Assembly: GCA_023897205.1 (NCBI GenBank)
Contig: JAHWDD010000003.1
Coordinates: 1,429,665-1,493,664, forward strand
Direction of reading: 5' to 3'
DNA from: Exophiala sp. HKRS030
Lineage: Eukaryota; Ascomycota; Eurotiomycetes; Chaetothyriales; Herpotrichiellaceae
DNA length: 64,000 nucleotides
The notes beneath the pieces are model-generated. The model worked only from the letters and a program-made list of their open reading frames with translations, made no database searches and was not told the DNA's origin. The translations under genes and the position numbers were made by a program. Positions 1 to 11,011 of the stretch are shown piece after piece. How positions within the stretch are numbered: position 1 is the stretch's first letter; each line of letters begins with the position of its first letter.

Positions 1-651
1 TGTTGCTCTTACGGGCCCGCAAATCGCCTCGGCTCCCTGCAGATTTCGCATCTCTAGCGACTCACGTCCAGTGGATGCCCTGGAATTGACGCGGGGAAGA
101 GCACTGACTGATCAATTGAGTCTTTAGATCTGAATGCTCGTACTCTGTAGTAGAAAATAGTATCAGATCTACTCGTACTGAATGTTCAAAGATCGCAATT
201 CAGAGGCCGTCACAACAAATGAAGGGCATCTCATCCCCCATCTCGAATGAAGACTCTGATAACAACGTTCGATCACGTACAGTACGCCCTGATCCAAATT
301 GCACCATGAGATTTGTTGCGGCTTTTATTAACTCCATACGCACTTCACGCTACCTACCCGCTTTTTGGCGCCAGGCGTGCGGCATGTTCTGCTGGTCCCT
401 GAACGTGGACGCGGATAAATGGGGCCACTTCAGGGTCCTAGCGGGTGCAGTAGGGGCCCTCGACTTGGGTTATTGATGTATGTAATAACAGGGTGACTGA
501 GGATGTCCCATTGGAAAGAGATGAAGGTTTCGGATATCCATCCGTAGCTGTGCCAGTCTCATAACTTCTAACCCCTATATTCTTTTCCAGAAGTCTCAGT
601 ATGTACACATGATTCCAAGTCATCGAGCTATAGATCCGAACTCCATGCATG
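1..651. other. left-edge intergenic stretch
   Basis: I see no supportable gene here. Open frames are short, start mostly at non-ATG codons and show no recognisable motif. One copy of the octamer ACTCGTAC lies at 171-178; the same octamer recurs upstream of hxnS. Confidence 0.5.
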
Positions 652-1181
652 CTATGCCTTATTTTGCGACAAGACAAATTTAAATCCTGCTCCTTCGCTC
701 ACTCCGCCTTTACATGTGCTGGTGAAGGTACCCGTCGGACAGACCGCCTGCGCCGCCCGGACACATCTCTCCCAGCGACCTTTGCTGACATTCAACGTCG
801 CCCCTTGGGTTACGGGGGTAAGTGTGAATTTAGACGTGCCCGAAGCACCCACCGTCGTTGCAGGTTGCCTTCGCATTTCTGTATAGACCCGGCTATGCCA
901 CCACATATCGAGAGTACAGCCACATTGGTATCGTGAGAGACAAGGGAAACGGTCGGGTCGTCGCACGTCGTACCCGTCACGTCGTTGGGGTCTACCGATG
1001 TGCTCGCCGGAGAACGAGGTTGGACAACATATGGTTCGGCGTTGCGATTGTGAAATACGCTGCTCGCCACCGTTGGGTGGGCGTCGCCTGGAACTGCAGC
1101 GTTCGGCCATATGGGTGAAGAAGACCCGGTAGAGGTGAGTAGGAGGAGGGTGAGGGAGAGATCCGAAAACGAGAAGATCAT
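652..1181 (-). pseudogene. small secreted Cys-rich protein gene with a one-base frameshift
   Basis: The upstream part starts at ATG 1181 with a hydrophobic N-terminus (residues 1-20, signal-peptide-like). It runs in frame through a Cys-containing region ending near 'CGGIAGSIQKC'. The same frame then turns into unrelated sequence. From about 862 onward the adjacent frame carries a compatible continuation (Thr/Gly-rich start, then 'GRWERCVRAAQAVCP' and two further Cys) to a TAG at 652. The switch point is sharp, at roughly 858-866, and looks like loss of a single C in a short C run; no splice sites fit so short a gap. The combined length, about 175 residues with regularly spaced Cys, resembles small secreted proteins of ascomycetes. 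I do not know the function. It is either a genuine loss-of-function allele or an assembly error. Confidence 0.55.
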
Positions 1182-2375
1182 TGTGAAAGTCTTGTTGTGT
1201 ATGTTGGTTGGTTCGAGCAAATGGTCAGGTGTCGGGGCGCTGATGGTTATTTTCTGAATGGGCTTAAAGGGTGATGGAAAACAGCAGCATGTCAAAGGTT
1301 CTTATAAGTGTCCAGACATTTTGATCTTGAAGCGAAGACACCGCATCCGAAGTCCCCCTACTTTTCAAGATGAATCCGTAGTCGCAAACATAGGCCAAAC
1401 GCCGGCCTGCTCTCGAGGAACCCATCGAGATAATCTTGCCCGAGCGATACCCACGTGGGTTTCGCGTGATGTGCATTTAGTTAAACAGAACGACTTACCG
1501 TGTGCTTCAGACAAGTCGGCGTTCTTGAAACACTCTCACAAGATTCAGTCGTCTCAAAGGTAGAGTGGTGAGGCGTTGCATGTTCCAAATAGGATGCTAA
1601 TCTTGTGGTGGGCAAGGCTGAAACCGTAAGGTACCTGTAGGCGAGCTACCTAGATATTTACCCACGTAAAATGGTTCCAGGGAAGGAGAAAAGTTGTTCG
1701 AGTCTTTTTTTGAACGTTCCTTTCTTTGTGAATTTCCAAAAATGCATGCGCTTTAGGCGAGCGATCGCTGTTGTCTTTATTTCGGCAGTCACTTCAGCCA
1801 AACCTGAGTGTCCGGGAAACGACCGTGGTCTCTTACCGTTAGGTCGACCACTTCACGCTCATGGGCCATCTCATCCAACGTACTCTGGTCAACGTTCGCA
1901 TAAACATCACGTCCTTCAATCATACATAGCACTACATGTGGCTACTTGATACGAGGTACAAGCTATGGCTGCACAATGCAGGCGGCAAGTGCATCTTCGC
2001 CAATGGTGTGATGTTGAGGCGTGTTGCTGCCTGGCCCGACATCCCCAATCGAGACACGAAGAAGACGCGATCACACGTGACGACTCTCATCCCAGCAATC
2101 ATGCCACATCGCAGTCCAATGAAAGAACTCAAGCACAGCAAATGTGAGTCAGGTAATAATACGAAGAGAAGGTTCACCAATCTCTGCGGGGCTTTGAAGT
2201 CTTGACTCTTTCATATGCCAAGATGGGTTGGTAAGAAGCTGCAAGCATAAGAAGTCTCGAGATTCCCCCACCTCAATCCATCGTTTTTGGCATTGATCTC
2301 TTCCCACTACCATAAAGATATATACAGTGAATAAGCTCTTGCTTCCTTGATAAAAAGGCTAGTGTTCTCTTCAAC
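1182..2375. other. intergenic stretch
   Basis: No convincing gene is seen; frames are short and mutually overlapping. The last 80 bp upstream of the VOC gene contain an AT-rich box (ATATATACAG near 2317) that could serve as its core promoter. Confidence 0.4.
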
Positions 2376-2863
2376 ATGTCACCGATCGACCACATCACCA
2401 TACCTTGTGCGGCCAGCAAAGTCGACGCCGAGGTTGCATTCTTCATCAAAGCCTTCGCACACATGGGTGTCAAGGAGGTGATGCGGCCTTTCCCCGACTA
2501 TGTTGGCCTCGGAGACACGTCTCCCTGGCTTTGGATATCAGGCTTGAACGAGAAATTTGAGCCTATCGCAGATGATGTACATATTCAATCGATGCACGTG
2601 GCGGTTACGGCCAAAGGTATGTATTCATGCTCTCTCCCCTCTTCCCTTTGGCCTATTATTTGTTTTCTTGCGCGATCATCTTATTGAGATTTTGCGCAGA
2701 TCGAGCCCAAGTCAACGCGTTCCACGAGGCGGCTCTCCAGGCTGGCGGGAAAGATCACGGAGCTCCGGGTATCAGGAAAGAATATCATCCCGATTATTAT
2801 GGGGCGTTTGCCATTAGCCCCGCGGGACACAACATTGAAGCAGTGACGCAGGTGCCGGAGTGA
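2376..2863 (+). CDS. VOC-superfamily (glyoxalase/dioxygenase fold) protein
   Basis: Two exons, 2376-2616 and 2700-2863, are joined across an 83-bp intron (GTATGT...GCAG) and give 134 residues. The opening 'MSPIDHITIPC' followed by a charged helix is the usual first strand and helix of a betaalphabetabetabeta VOC module. Near the end 'YYGAFAISPAGHNIEAV' is the typical last-strand pattern of one-domain fungal glyoxalase-like proteins. The His in 'DHIT' and the Glu in 'NIEAV' are in the places of metal ligands. Small cytosolic VOC proteins of this kind rarely have assigned substrates. It lies about 4 kb from hxnX, so a role in aromatic or N-heterocycle breakdown is possible but not shown. Confidence 0.8.
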
Positions 2864-3086
2864 GATGGGAAAACGAGGCCATTGCAGGGTGATCTCGGCG
2901 CCTTATGTGGCAAAGGAGGGTTGAAGAGAATTAAGGCCATGTTCTTTGTAATGGCTTTAGCTGATAGCACGTAGGAAAATCGTGTGAAAAGACATCCCGG
3001 GATGTGTTCCCAATTCCGAGATCAACCCCTCTCGCAACCAATGCACAACTGATAAGCAAGCTTTCTACCTTTCCATTCACCTAAAA

Positions 3087-3860
3087 TCATTTGAAGAAGC
3101 TGCTAGACTCGGCGCCACTCGTCTTCCCTTCTTGATAGGTGGCACTGAGTCGATCATACAGCTGCTTCACCCGCTGAAGCTCGCCGTTGAGCTTCGCCTT
3201 GGCCGACTCATCCTCAATTGAGCCAATAAGGTCTGCTAACGATTGCGCAGTGAAGAATTTGTTTGTACGGTTGTACAACGGTCTGGCGGCGAGTGTCTCC
3301 GGGGTGTCTTCAGGTGATGGTACCTGGTAGACAGATTGCAAAATATCGATGTCGTCTACTCGAGGTCAGCATCAGTTGCCACAGTATTCTAGGGAGCCTA
3401 TGCTCACAAGGAATGGCAAAGAGATCTCTGCTGTCTTCATAGGTGAACATGTAATAAAACTCGTTGAAACCGGACCATGTTATGCCACTCAGACATAATG
3501 AACCTGCAAAGGAGATTCGTGTCAGTAAGGATGTAAGGAGGTAATTGAGACAGGCCTGGGTTGCGCAAGCTAGAGGGACTCACAAGGCTCATGGGTCGCG
3601 AAGAAAATACAATCTTTGGTCTCGGGGCGGCCGTCTTTGGGGAGCTTGAAAAACTGCTGGATACAGTTGATTTCTCCGTGCAACAAAGGCGACTCCCGCT
3701 CGTTGTTGGTCTCTGCTATAACTGTCGAAAGTGAGGCTTTGTCGAGGATGGCGGCACCAAAGAGCTTCGAGCCTTGCGACACTTGTTTAGCCGTGAGAGG
3801 AACGATGGAGTTTTCGGTTGCGGCGAGCAATGCTGTGGCGATCTCCTGGGCCCTCGACAT
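3087..3860 (-). CDS. cytidine/deoxycytidylate deaminase-fold protein
   Basis: Three exons (3584-3860, 3408-3503, 3087-3355; introns of 80 and 52 bp) encode 213 residues. The deaminase zinc signature is complete only after splicing. 'LLHGEINCI' supplies the zinc His and the catalytic Glu, and the first splice junction rebuilds 'HEPCSLCLSGITW', the PCxxC pair of zinc Cys. The C-terminal 90 residues are charged and helical. The family includes cytosine, guanine and CMP deaminases and tRNA-editing enzymes. The long loop between the HxE and PCxxC motifs and the C-terminal tail match uncharacterised fungal nucleoside/CMP-deaminase-like proteins. Substrate is unknown. It is transcribed away from the membrane-protein gene that follows. 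Confidence 0.85.
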
Positions 3861-4634
3861 CTCGTGCTTCTTCTCTACACTCGACTAAGGTTTACCTCGC
3901 AATACGCCGGGCGATGAAGTCCAGTAGAGTCCTTTTAGGTCGAAACAAGTTTATCATCCAGACTTGAATTGTTATTTTTATAGTTTCTCTTCTCGGTCAA
4001 TGTCGGCGAGGAACCAATCAGCATTCTCTTGTGGACATTTTGGAGGTGTAGGAGTTCGCCGATGAGCGGAAAATAGTTGGCGACTGATTTAATGAGGCTG
4101 ATAAAAAGAATTTCTTTCACCACTTCGACGGCCTTGATCTTGTATCTTTTGCATCTTGACTGTTGACTTGATGATGATTGTTGAGTGTGCGTCGGATTCT
4201 GCACGTACTTCAAAAGAAAATACTTTGTGCAACAATTCATCATGACGTGCAATAATGTCCTTGGGTGATCCTCGAACAAACATTTCGAGACTGAAGAAGA
4301 TGCAGCCGATAAGACGACGTTGTTTCTTGAAGTGGTGATAGTTGCACAGATCGAATCATCTCGTTCAACAAAGATTGCAACACAATTGTGCGCCTTCCAC
4401 AAGCTCTTCAAGCCTGAGTTTATGGCGATTTTACAAGAACGTTCCATCCTCTGCGGTCATTTCCCCAAGTCTTCTGTCCATCCATCATCCTTAGCTGCAT
4501 CCCATCATCATCATCATCGAGGAGACCTCTGTGCCTTTTTCAGCATGAATCTTTACGCCTAAGATCGCTCTCGATGGCTGTGTGTTCAGCTCATATGACG
4601 GAACATTGATTTCCCTGCCCATGTTCTTTTCACA
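3861..4634. other. intergenic stretch with weak open frames
   Basis: Two overlapping minus-strand frames (about 3935-4447 and 4089-4283) are open but lack any motif I recognise, and they have a skewed, Lys/Ser/Asn-rich composition. A CATCATCAT microsatellite sits near 4502-4518. I treat this as promoter and spacer. Confidence 0.4.
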
Positions 4635-5679
4635 ATGTTTGACCGCTGTACACCGTTGGTGTTGCTGCTAACTTGGTTCTTGTCGATTATTCGATTAACA
4701 CTTTCCTCGACCCCTGATGATATTCAAAGTCTTCCGGCTTGTGCTGTCTGATACACACTTGATATTGGATAGGATATCTTTGCTGACTGCCTCTAGCAAG
4801 GGACATGCGCCAACAATATCCTCAACTGCTACGCGGGCGCTCAAGGCACCTTTCCGCAATGTGTCAACTCCACGCAACCTCAAATGTACTCTTGCACCAA
4901 ACAAAAGTGTTCTTGTAATGACTTTCTTGCTGTAAAGAATTGGGTATATGCATATGGAATGAGTGAGTACATTCTCAAGACACCTCTCCGAGTCCCGTTG
5001 ACAAGTTTGTCGTTGCACAGACTATCTGATTAGCACCCTATGGGCGTCACCAGCCTCATCATGCTCTACATCCGCTTCCCAGAGCATAGTCATTGGCCCT
5101 CCAGTAAGCACAGGTCCTTCTCAGACCACGTCTACCTCTGCTACAACAAGTCCTACCTCGTCACATGTGGGAAATCAGACTGCCTTCTCACAACCAGGAA
5201 CGACTCAATTTGCTATCTCCACGGTATTTGTCTCTATCAATGTCTCTCTCTCATCCGAACAAGCCTCTTCGACAACATATTCATCTGTTGATCAGTCTTC
5301 TACTCCTAAACCCTCAGCTACAGCACGTCCCACGGGTTTGTCGACTAATGCGAAGATTGGGATTGGAATAGGGGCCGGAGTGGGAGGAGGTGGCTTGCTT
5401 GCGTTCACAATAGCATACTCTATTATGAAATGCCAAAGAAAGAAAAAGGATGCCGGAGATGGTCCTGTGGGAGGTCTAGGAGCACGGCAGCAACAGCTGC
5501 CTGGATCAACAGGACAACAGGACTCCGTTCGATGCAGACTCGATCAAGCCGAACTGCCCGCATCCGAACTTGGTCGTCACAGATCGTCGATATTTTCAGA
5601 GTTGGAAGGCAGTCCGGTACAAACTCCATCGAGGAAGAACAGAACAACTGGCGAGTTATCTCCTGATACCACCGAGTAA
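4635..5679 (+). CDS. Cys-rich, Ser/Thr-rich single-pass plasma-membrane protein
   Basis: Three exons (4635-4745, 4797-4962, 5021-5679) give 311 residues. The first donor is a weaker GTCTGA; the second intron (58 bp) has GTGAGT, a TTGAC branch point and CACAG. Order along the chain: signal peptide (residues 1-25, 'LVLLLTWFLSII'), a Cys-rich ectodomain with about eight Cys ('NNILNCYAG', 'FPQCVN', 'CTKQKCSCNDF'), then a long Ser/Thr/Pro stalk likely to be O-mannosylated. Next come a Gly-rich transmembrane helix ('IGIGIGAGVGGGG...') closed by 'KCQRKKKD', and a cytosolic tail ending in 'SELEGSPVQTPS'. This is the architecture of fungal wall-sensor-like or CFEM/WSC-like proteins, but the Cys spacing fits neither family exactly. 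Function is unknown. Confidence 0.75.
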
Positions 5680-6337
5680 ATAAGGTACATAGTATTTAAG
5701 GGGTAACTCCGCTGCTGGTGAGCTTTTCAAGTTTTTTTCAACTACACCGAGGGCTGTCTAGAGGTTAGAGCTGGACCAGTGATCTTTATAATCATTGACC
5801 TCACAGGGGCTGCCCCGGAGATTTTGTGCTTTAAACATCGCCGAGACTCCGCGATAGTCCAGCCGAAGAACGCTACTCCTCCACACCTTCCACCCCTTCT
5901 GCTCCTCTTTGCTTGCTGTTCCCTGACGATCCATGTGATACTGAGAAAATCAACAACCTTGGACGTCGAACCGAGGACGATATGATCAAGATTTTGAATA
6001 GGTCGATGACGAGTAACGTGTGTTCCACTCACGTAGCTGACATAACCATGAATCTGCCACGGGATTTCTTTTTGAACATCTGTCGTTCAGCCAGCGGAAG
6101 AATTCGACTAGAGATGCAAGGTGTTTTGAAAACCTGCACTCTGTGACAAGGAAAGAGAACGTTTTCTCCTTTAAACTATAGGTACAGTAGTAGCAAGATT
6201 GCGTATAGCTTAGATGGAGCATGTTCAGGTATAGTCATGGTCCGGGCATTGGACAAAACACCAGGCCGGGTTAATTCCAATGCAAGAAATCTTCTTCTGT
6301 GGTCGCCGTGATCTCCGCTTGTCGTCGCACTCGTTCT
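5680..6337. other. convergent intergenic stretch
   Basis: This lies between the 3' ends of the membrane-protein gene and hxnX. The minus strand at 6271-6337 holds an open tail ('RRQAEITATTEEDF...') ending in TAA at 6271. It could be the true hxnX C-terminus if a further splice or frame change exists; see the hxnX entry. Confidence 0.4.
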
Positions 6338-7933
6338 TCATAGTCGACTCTGAACGAATTCTCCGTCTTGATCTTGAGCTTGGTTCCTTAGGCAAGGAGG
6401 GGGCCAATACTGATCGACCTATTGAGTTGTCCAAAAAAAACCAACGTCAGTCACTTCTCAAGCATTGGAAAGTCAAATCGACAAAAACAACTCACATCCT
6501 TTTCGGCCTGATAGCCCAACAGTTTCGGGGCGAGTCCCGAATCTCTCCAGGCCAAAGCCTCACCTTCCTCCATGGCCACCATGGCCCGGTCCCGCTCTCG
6601 CTGTTCCGGGCCGTCGTGCAGGTGGTAGAGGTATTGTTGCAGGTTGCCGCGTTTGACGATCATGGCCGTCCGGTCCTTGCGGCACTTTTCGTAAATGTCG
6701 AGGAGTTGTCTTTTGACCTTCGGAGAGGATTTCGGGTCGGGCGCCCGAGAGAACAACTCCCCCAGGACGGCGGCGTCTTCCAGACACATACCGGCACCTG
6801 AAGCGAGGTAAGGTAGGGTGGCGTGCACGGCGTCACCCAACATGGTGAAAGCTCCAGAAGGGTGGGACCAGGGTTCGTCGCTGACTCGGATCTGGAGACG
6901 CCACTTGTAGACGGATTCGCAAAGTGCCAGGAGTCTGGAAATGATTGATTTTTTTTGTTAGTAATCTTCCCTTTTAACGACTGTGGTGCCCTTTTTCAAG
7001 AAACACCAAGAAAAAAGACTATGCGAGTAGAAACCAATATCGGAAAGCTCACTTTGGTATTCTTGGATCCCAATCTTTAAACAATGCACGCATCTCCTCG
7101 ACGTTACCTTCGAGAGTGTTGGCACCACCGACCGGCATGTCGTCAGGTACCAGGAGGACCATGTTCAACAACTTGCCTCCACGCAGCACATAATTGACGG
7201 CGTGGGCGTCGGGACCCAGCCAGTAATTCACCTGCGGGTTCGTGACAAAGGGCCTCAACTCCGGGTCGGTGAGCATGTGCTCGGTCGGGATGAGAAGTCT
7301 GTAAGCCAGATCGCCAGTGGGCGTTGGAGGGTCGGCACGGGAAAGGAGAACTTCTCGAAGACATGAGTTGATTCCGTCGGCGCCGATCACGAGATCAGCC
7401 ACGTACTCGACGCCAGAGTCGAGAATTACTGTGGCTGTTGCGGCATTGTCGCTGTCGCCGTTGTTGTCGGATGATGATATCCTCACGTCCACGACTCGCG
7501 ATTGCACTTTGATGTCCGCTCCGAGTTCGACGGCCCGTTCGAGCAAGACTTTGTGCAGATTCGCGCGGTGAAAGTCCCAGTAAAACGTACCGGGAAAGGG
7601 ACGGGCGCTCTCGGCAAAGTCCATGGACGAGATGATGTTGCCTTTCCATCCTAGGATGTTGATCTGCGAAGGTTTGGTGGCGTGCTGCTCGAGACGTTCC
7701 CGAAGGCCCCAGGACTGTACGACCCTCGAGCTGTTGGGAAGGAGTTGGATGCCCGCTCCCACCTCGGCTATCTCGGCCGCGGCTTCGAGGATCGTGACCT
7801 TGTGGCCCGCGAGGAGGAGTGAGATGGCAGCGCCGACGCCTCCCAGACCGGCGCCCACGACGATGATGTCGAGTTGAGTCGAAGGGTCTCGCTTTAGTTG
7901 AGTTTTGACCGGGATGGGGTTTGATGAGTCCAT
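6338..7933 (-). CDS. hxnX: FAD monooxygenase, probable 6-hydroxynicotinate 3-monooxygenase HxnX
   Basis: Three exons (7053-7933, 6496-6934, 6338-6418) give 466 residues, usual for class A single-component flavin hydroxylases. Residues 27-32 are the FAD-binding GAGLGG; 184-187 are GADG; 327-328 are the GD motif in 'MLGDAVHATLPYLASGAG'. The family (salicylate and 6-hydroxynicotinate hydroxylases) uses NAD(P)H and O2, often with loss of the ring carboxylate. In the A. nidulans hxn pathway, as I recall it, HxnX turns 6-hydroxynicotinate into 2,5-dihydroxypyridine. Assignment rests on family plus cluster context. The last exon is the least certain: the chosen splice ends the chain with a short tail after 'VDQYW', while another frame downstream stays open to 6271. 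ATG 7933 is preferred over upstream non-ATG codons. Confidence 0.8.
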
Positions 7934-10187
7934 GGCGGCGGGTGAGTCAACGTCACTTGCTGTTGACCAATCACACTCTCTCAGGTCTCGTGCTGTGGTG
8001 ATATATTGCTGGGTCGAATCTGATATTGTCCAAACTGGTGATTGAATCCGTTTAATGATGTTGCGCTGGATCGACGTCGTCGATATCACACGCCAATATC
8101 ACCTTTCCTCGTCTTACGGTTCACAGAAGGATATCGCCTTTGTTGCAATGTTGTACACGGTGAGCTCCTAAACTTGGGAAGCAGTGTTCTTTCTGTACTT
8201 GAACTGATCTGGCCAGGCTTGGTCTCACGAAAGGACCGGACCAACAAAAGACTTGGCTTCGATGATCGCTATCACCGATTTACAATGAATTTGGTTGGAG
8301 CGATCTCTCGCGGACGGACTTCTCCTGAACTTGTTGTTATATGTACTTGTCGTACGGTATCGGCACATGTGCCACCCAGTGTGGTTTGACAAGTCAACTT
8401 CGTGACGAAGAGTATCTGACGTTCACCTGTTGTTCGAAATTGTCATTGTTTGCTTGGGCGGAAATACAACCTATGTGGATAGGGGGCAGGTGATACTGGA
8501 TTCTCAAGCCACAGTGTTGGACCATTACTGCAATGCCTGAACGGATCATTGATTGTCATGACTTGTGTTGAGGATAACACATGTTAGTTGGGAATGGGGG
8601 GTTGTACGCAGATGCAGGTTGGTCCATTAGATTGTTGTACGAATATCGAGCCCTCAAGTCTGGGATTAGTTGGGCTCACATTGGGATCAATCAAGCGCGA
8701 TGGCTAAACGATCATCGTCGTCGTCGTTGTCCCGTAGATACTCAAAGGTGGGGGAATTACGAGTTCTCCGCTTTGAAGATGGGGAGGAGTCGCTTGGGTC
8801 GTGGCTGACCTTCGAGATCCAACACACACGCAGCTATGACGGGATTGATGATAGTGATGATTGACGTGAGTATTGAAATGAAATTCGATTTGACAGTGCA
8901 CAAACTAGGATGTTGACACGTTGAAGGAGGAAGTTGGTGAGAATATACAAATATGTGAAGTCGATACCATGTCACGTGGACATTTGGATGCCATTCTGTG
9001 ACCATTGTCGAAGGACTTCATTTGACACGGGAGTGCTAAGGGGATATTAGGCTATATAGGCTTCGAAGCGTATATAGAGTCAGACCAGAGCTCTTCGTAA
9101 CAATATAATCACGTGTTTAAAAGCGTTTGTACTAATATATCTCGATATAGACTTCATATTCCTGCGCACGTACGCTAACTAAAGCCTTAGTTATAGTTGA
9201 CTGAATCACTAGGTGTCGTGACCCATTCACCGGGATTCCATTACTAGCTATAAGAAAAGACCTAAAGCCGGACCTTATGTTGTTGTCAGAGCTGGTAAAG
9301 GGTTATGTTCACATGAGCATAGAAATGAGAATGTGGAGTCAGAGATTGTGACACCCATCTGCAGGTATCTACAGTATCTCGGTATCTACTCCCACGTGCA
9401 AACCATAGCTTCCCTCTCTTGGCCCAATACTTCTGTGAATACAAAGTATCACTAGTTTTACTGCCTGTTCTCCCGATCTCCTGCACAGCTACTCCTAGAC
9501 TCGAAAGCGAGCCCGGGTTGTTCACAGTGCAGTTGGCCAAAGGGGAGCCGCTGTAGTATTGTCCTACATGGGATCGTGTCCGCGGAATTCCGAGTGAGCA
9601 GCTTATTAGACGCAGGTACTCCACTGGAGATCCCGGGCGTAATGTATCTGTGAAGTCACCTTCTACAGCCGATGATGAAGCCATGCGCGAGTACATGCCG
9701 CACGAGCGACCCGTTTGTAGTGTGGGCCGACTCTAGATTGTCATTGAAGGTGAAACGACAAGAAGCAACGTTCTTCTACTACTCGGAACATGGGCTCGGT
9801 ATCCCAACAAGACTTCATGGCACGTCTGGCAGGGCGTCTCGTCAACGAATATCCTACCGACCAGCGCGACCAAATGAATGAACGCTACCGCTTCGTGGAG
9901 AGATTATTCGGGGAGAATGGCGACGCATTCATCTATCGGCGGTCAGGTTTCCACCAAGGTAAGACAGCGCTTGTACAACCTAGTCCATGATGCGGAAAAG
10001 CGCTTGTCAACGACATCGTTGGTGCTCAGTGTACATGCTCAAGCGTCGCAGTCTTCAAATTCTCAAGCAGTCAGATGGTCGCTCTACTTGTCTAGACGTT
10101 GCGACCCACCGGTACCTATACCTAGCTGCACTCAACGCGGCACACATCAATATCATAACTTGTAGCAATTGTGACACTAGGTAGGCA
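7934..10187. other. gene-poor stretch inside the cluster
   Basis: The first few hundred bases are the hxnX promoter (TCGTAC at 8351, GTACGA at about 8638, one candidate GATA site at 8269-8274). At 9000-9250 the sequence is AT-rich with repeated TATATAG. At 9790-9958 a plus-strand open segment ('MGSVSQQDFMARL...') ends exactly at a GTAAGA donor-like site, but no downstream exon could be attached. I do not recognise the peptide; it may be an orphan exon of a decayed gene. Confidence 0.4.
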
Positions 10188-10571
10188 CTACTTGGTGAAC
10201 ATGCTCAACGACGGTAGTAACATGTCATCTGGAACACGCACGGCGATGTCTGCTTTGACCGCGATCCTCTCGGCAAAAGCTCCGTCTTCGTGCTGCAACT
10301 TGTTGGCGCCCTGTGCGAAGCCCCAGATCCGGTCGCCGACTTTCCACTACTTCGAATAGCCACTGCCAGTCTCAGCGACGACTCCAGCGAAGTCACACCC
10401 TGAAAGCGTTCCTTGCTCCTCGTTGAGGTAGTCGATGTGTTTCCAGTCCGTCGGGTTGAGCGCCACCGCTTTTAAGTCCACCAAAACATAGCCAGATCGT
10501 GGTTGGGGGTAAGGTCGGTCGTGCTCCAGGACGGCTTTGCCTGGTTCTCCTTGTAGCACAATCTCTTTCAT
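10188..10571 (-). pseudogene. remnant of a TOXD-like zinc-type alcohol dehydrogenase/enoyl reductase (MDR)
   Basis: From ATG 10571 the frame reads like the N-terminal GroES-like domain of medium-chain reductases ('KAVALNPTDWKHID', 'GCDFAGVVAETG'). It is stopped by TAG at 10347-10349. The very same frame then continues for about 50 codons with clear family sequence ('WKVGDRIWGFAQGAN', 'DGAFAERIAVK', 'VRVPDDM') before a second TAG at 10188. The Rossmann domain (about 200 further residues) is absent. So the gene has a premature stop and has lost its 3' two thirds. It sits between hxnX and hxnM, where a reductase could once have belonged to the cluster, but that is inference. Confidence 0.8.
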
Positions 10572-11011
10572 GGCTAAGTGCCTAGGAGATTTATTTCTTG
10601 AAATAATTTAGACTGAATCTTTGCATTTGGACTGACTGATTAATTGACTGGTTGACTGACTGATTGGATCACTGATCCACGCTATTCTGGTCATCAATCA
10701 TGCGAACAAGAACTTCGAGACAAAAGGTGTATCTGAATATTTCCCCAACCCAAACCAGTCAATCAGTTATGATCATAACCCTTATTAATTCCGCAATAGT
10801 AATGAGCATATGACAGCAATCATTTCGAATGGACGCACCTACCTATGCGCGCATTTATGATATTCGCCAGAGCAATCCGCGGTATTTCCAAGGTGGAAAG
10901 TTTTCCACCTTTTGATTATGTCATCAAAGATGATTCGAGTTGTAGTCAAACGAGTAATACTGTGTATATCGTGGTAATAGCTATATCACTTCCTAGAAGC
11001 ACCTCACACCC
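10572..11011. other. intergenic stretch
   Basis: AT-rich spacer with a short run of imperfect TTGACTGA/TGATTGG repeats near 10630-10675. No gene is seen. Confidence 0.4.

Noticed and set aside
3935..4447. 170-codon minus-strand frame upstream of the deaminase gene
   Set aside because: No motif, an overlapping competing frame, and composition unlike the neighbouring genes. It reads as promoter/spacer.
8581..9005. CRISPR-like or tandem-repeat array
   Set aside because: Only short CGTCGTCGT and TGATGAT tracts; no repeat-spacer periodicity, and the genome is eukaryotic.
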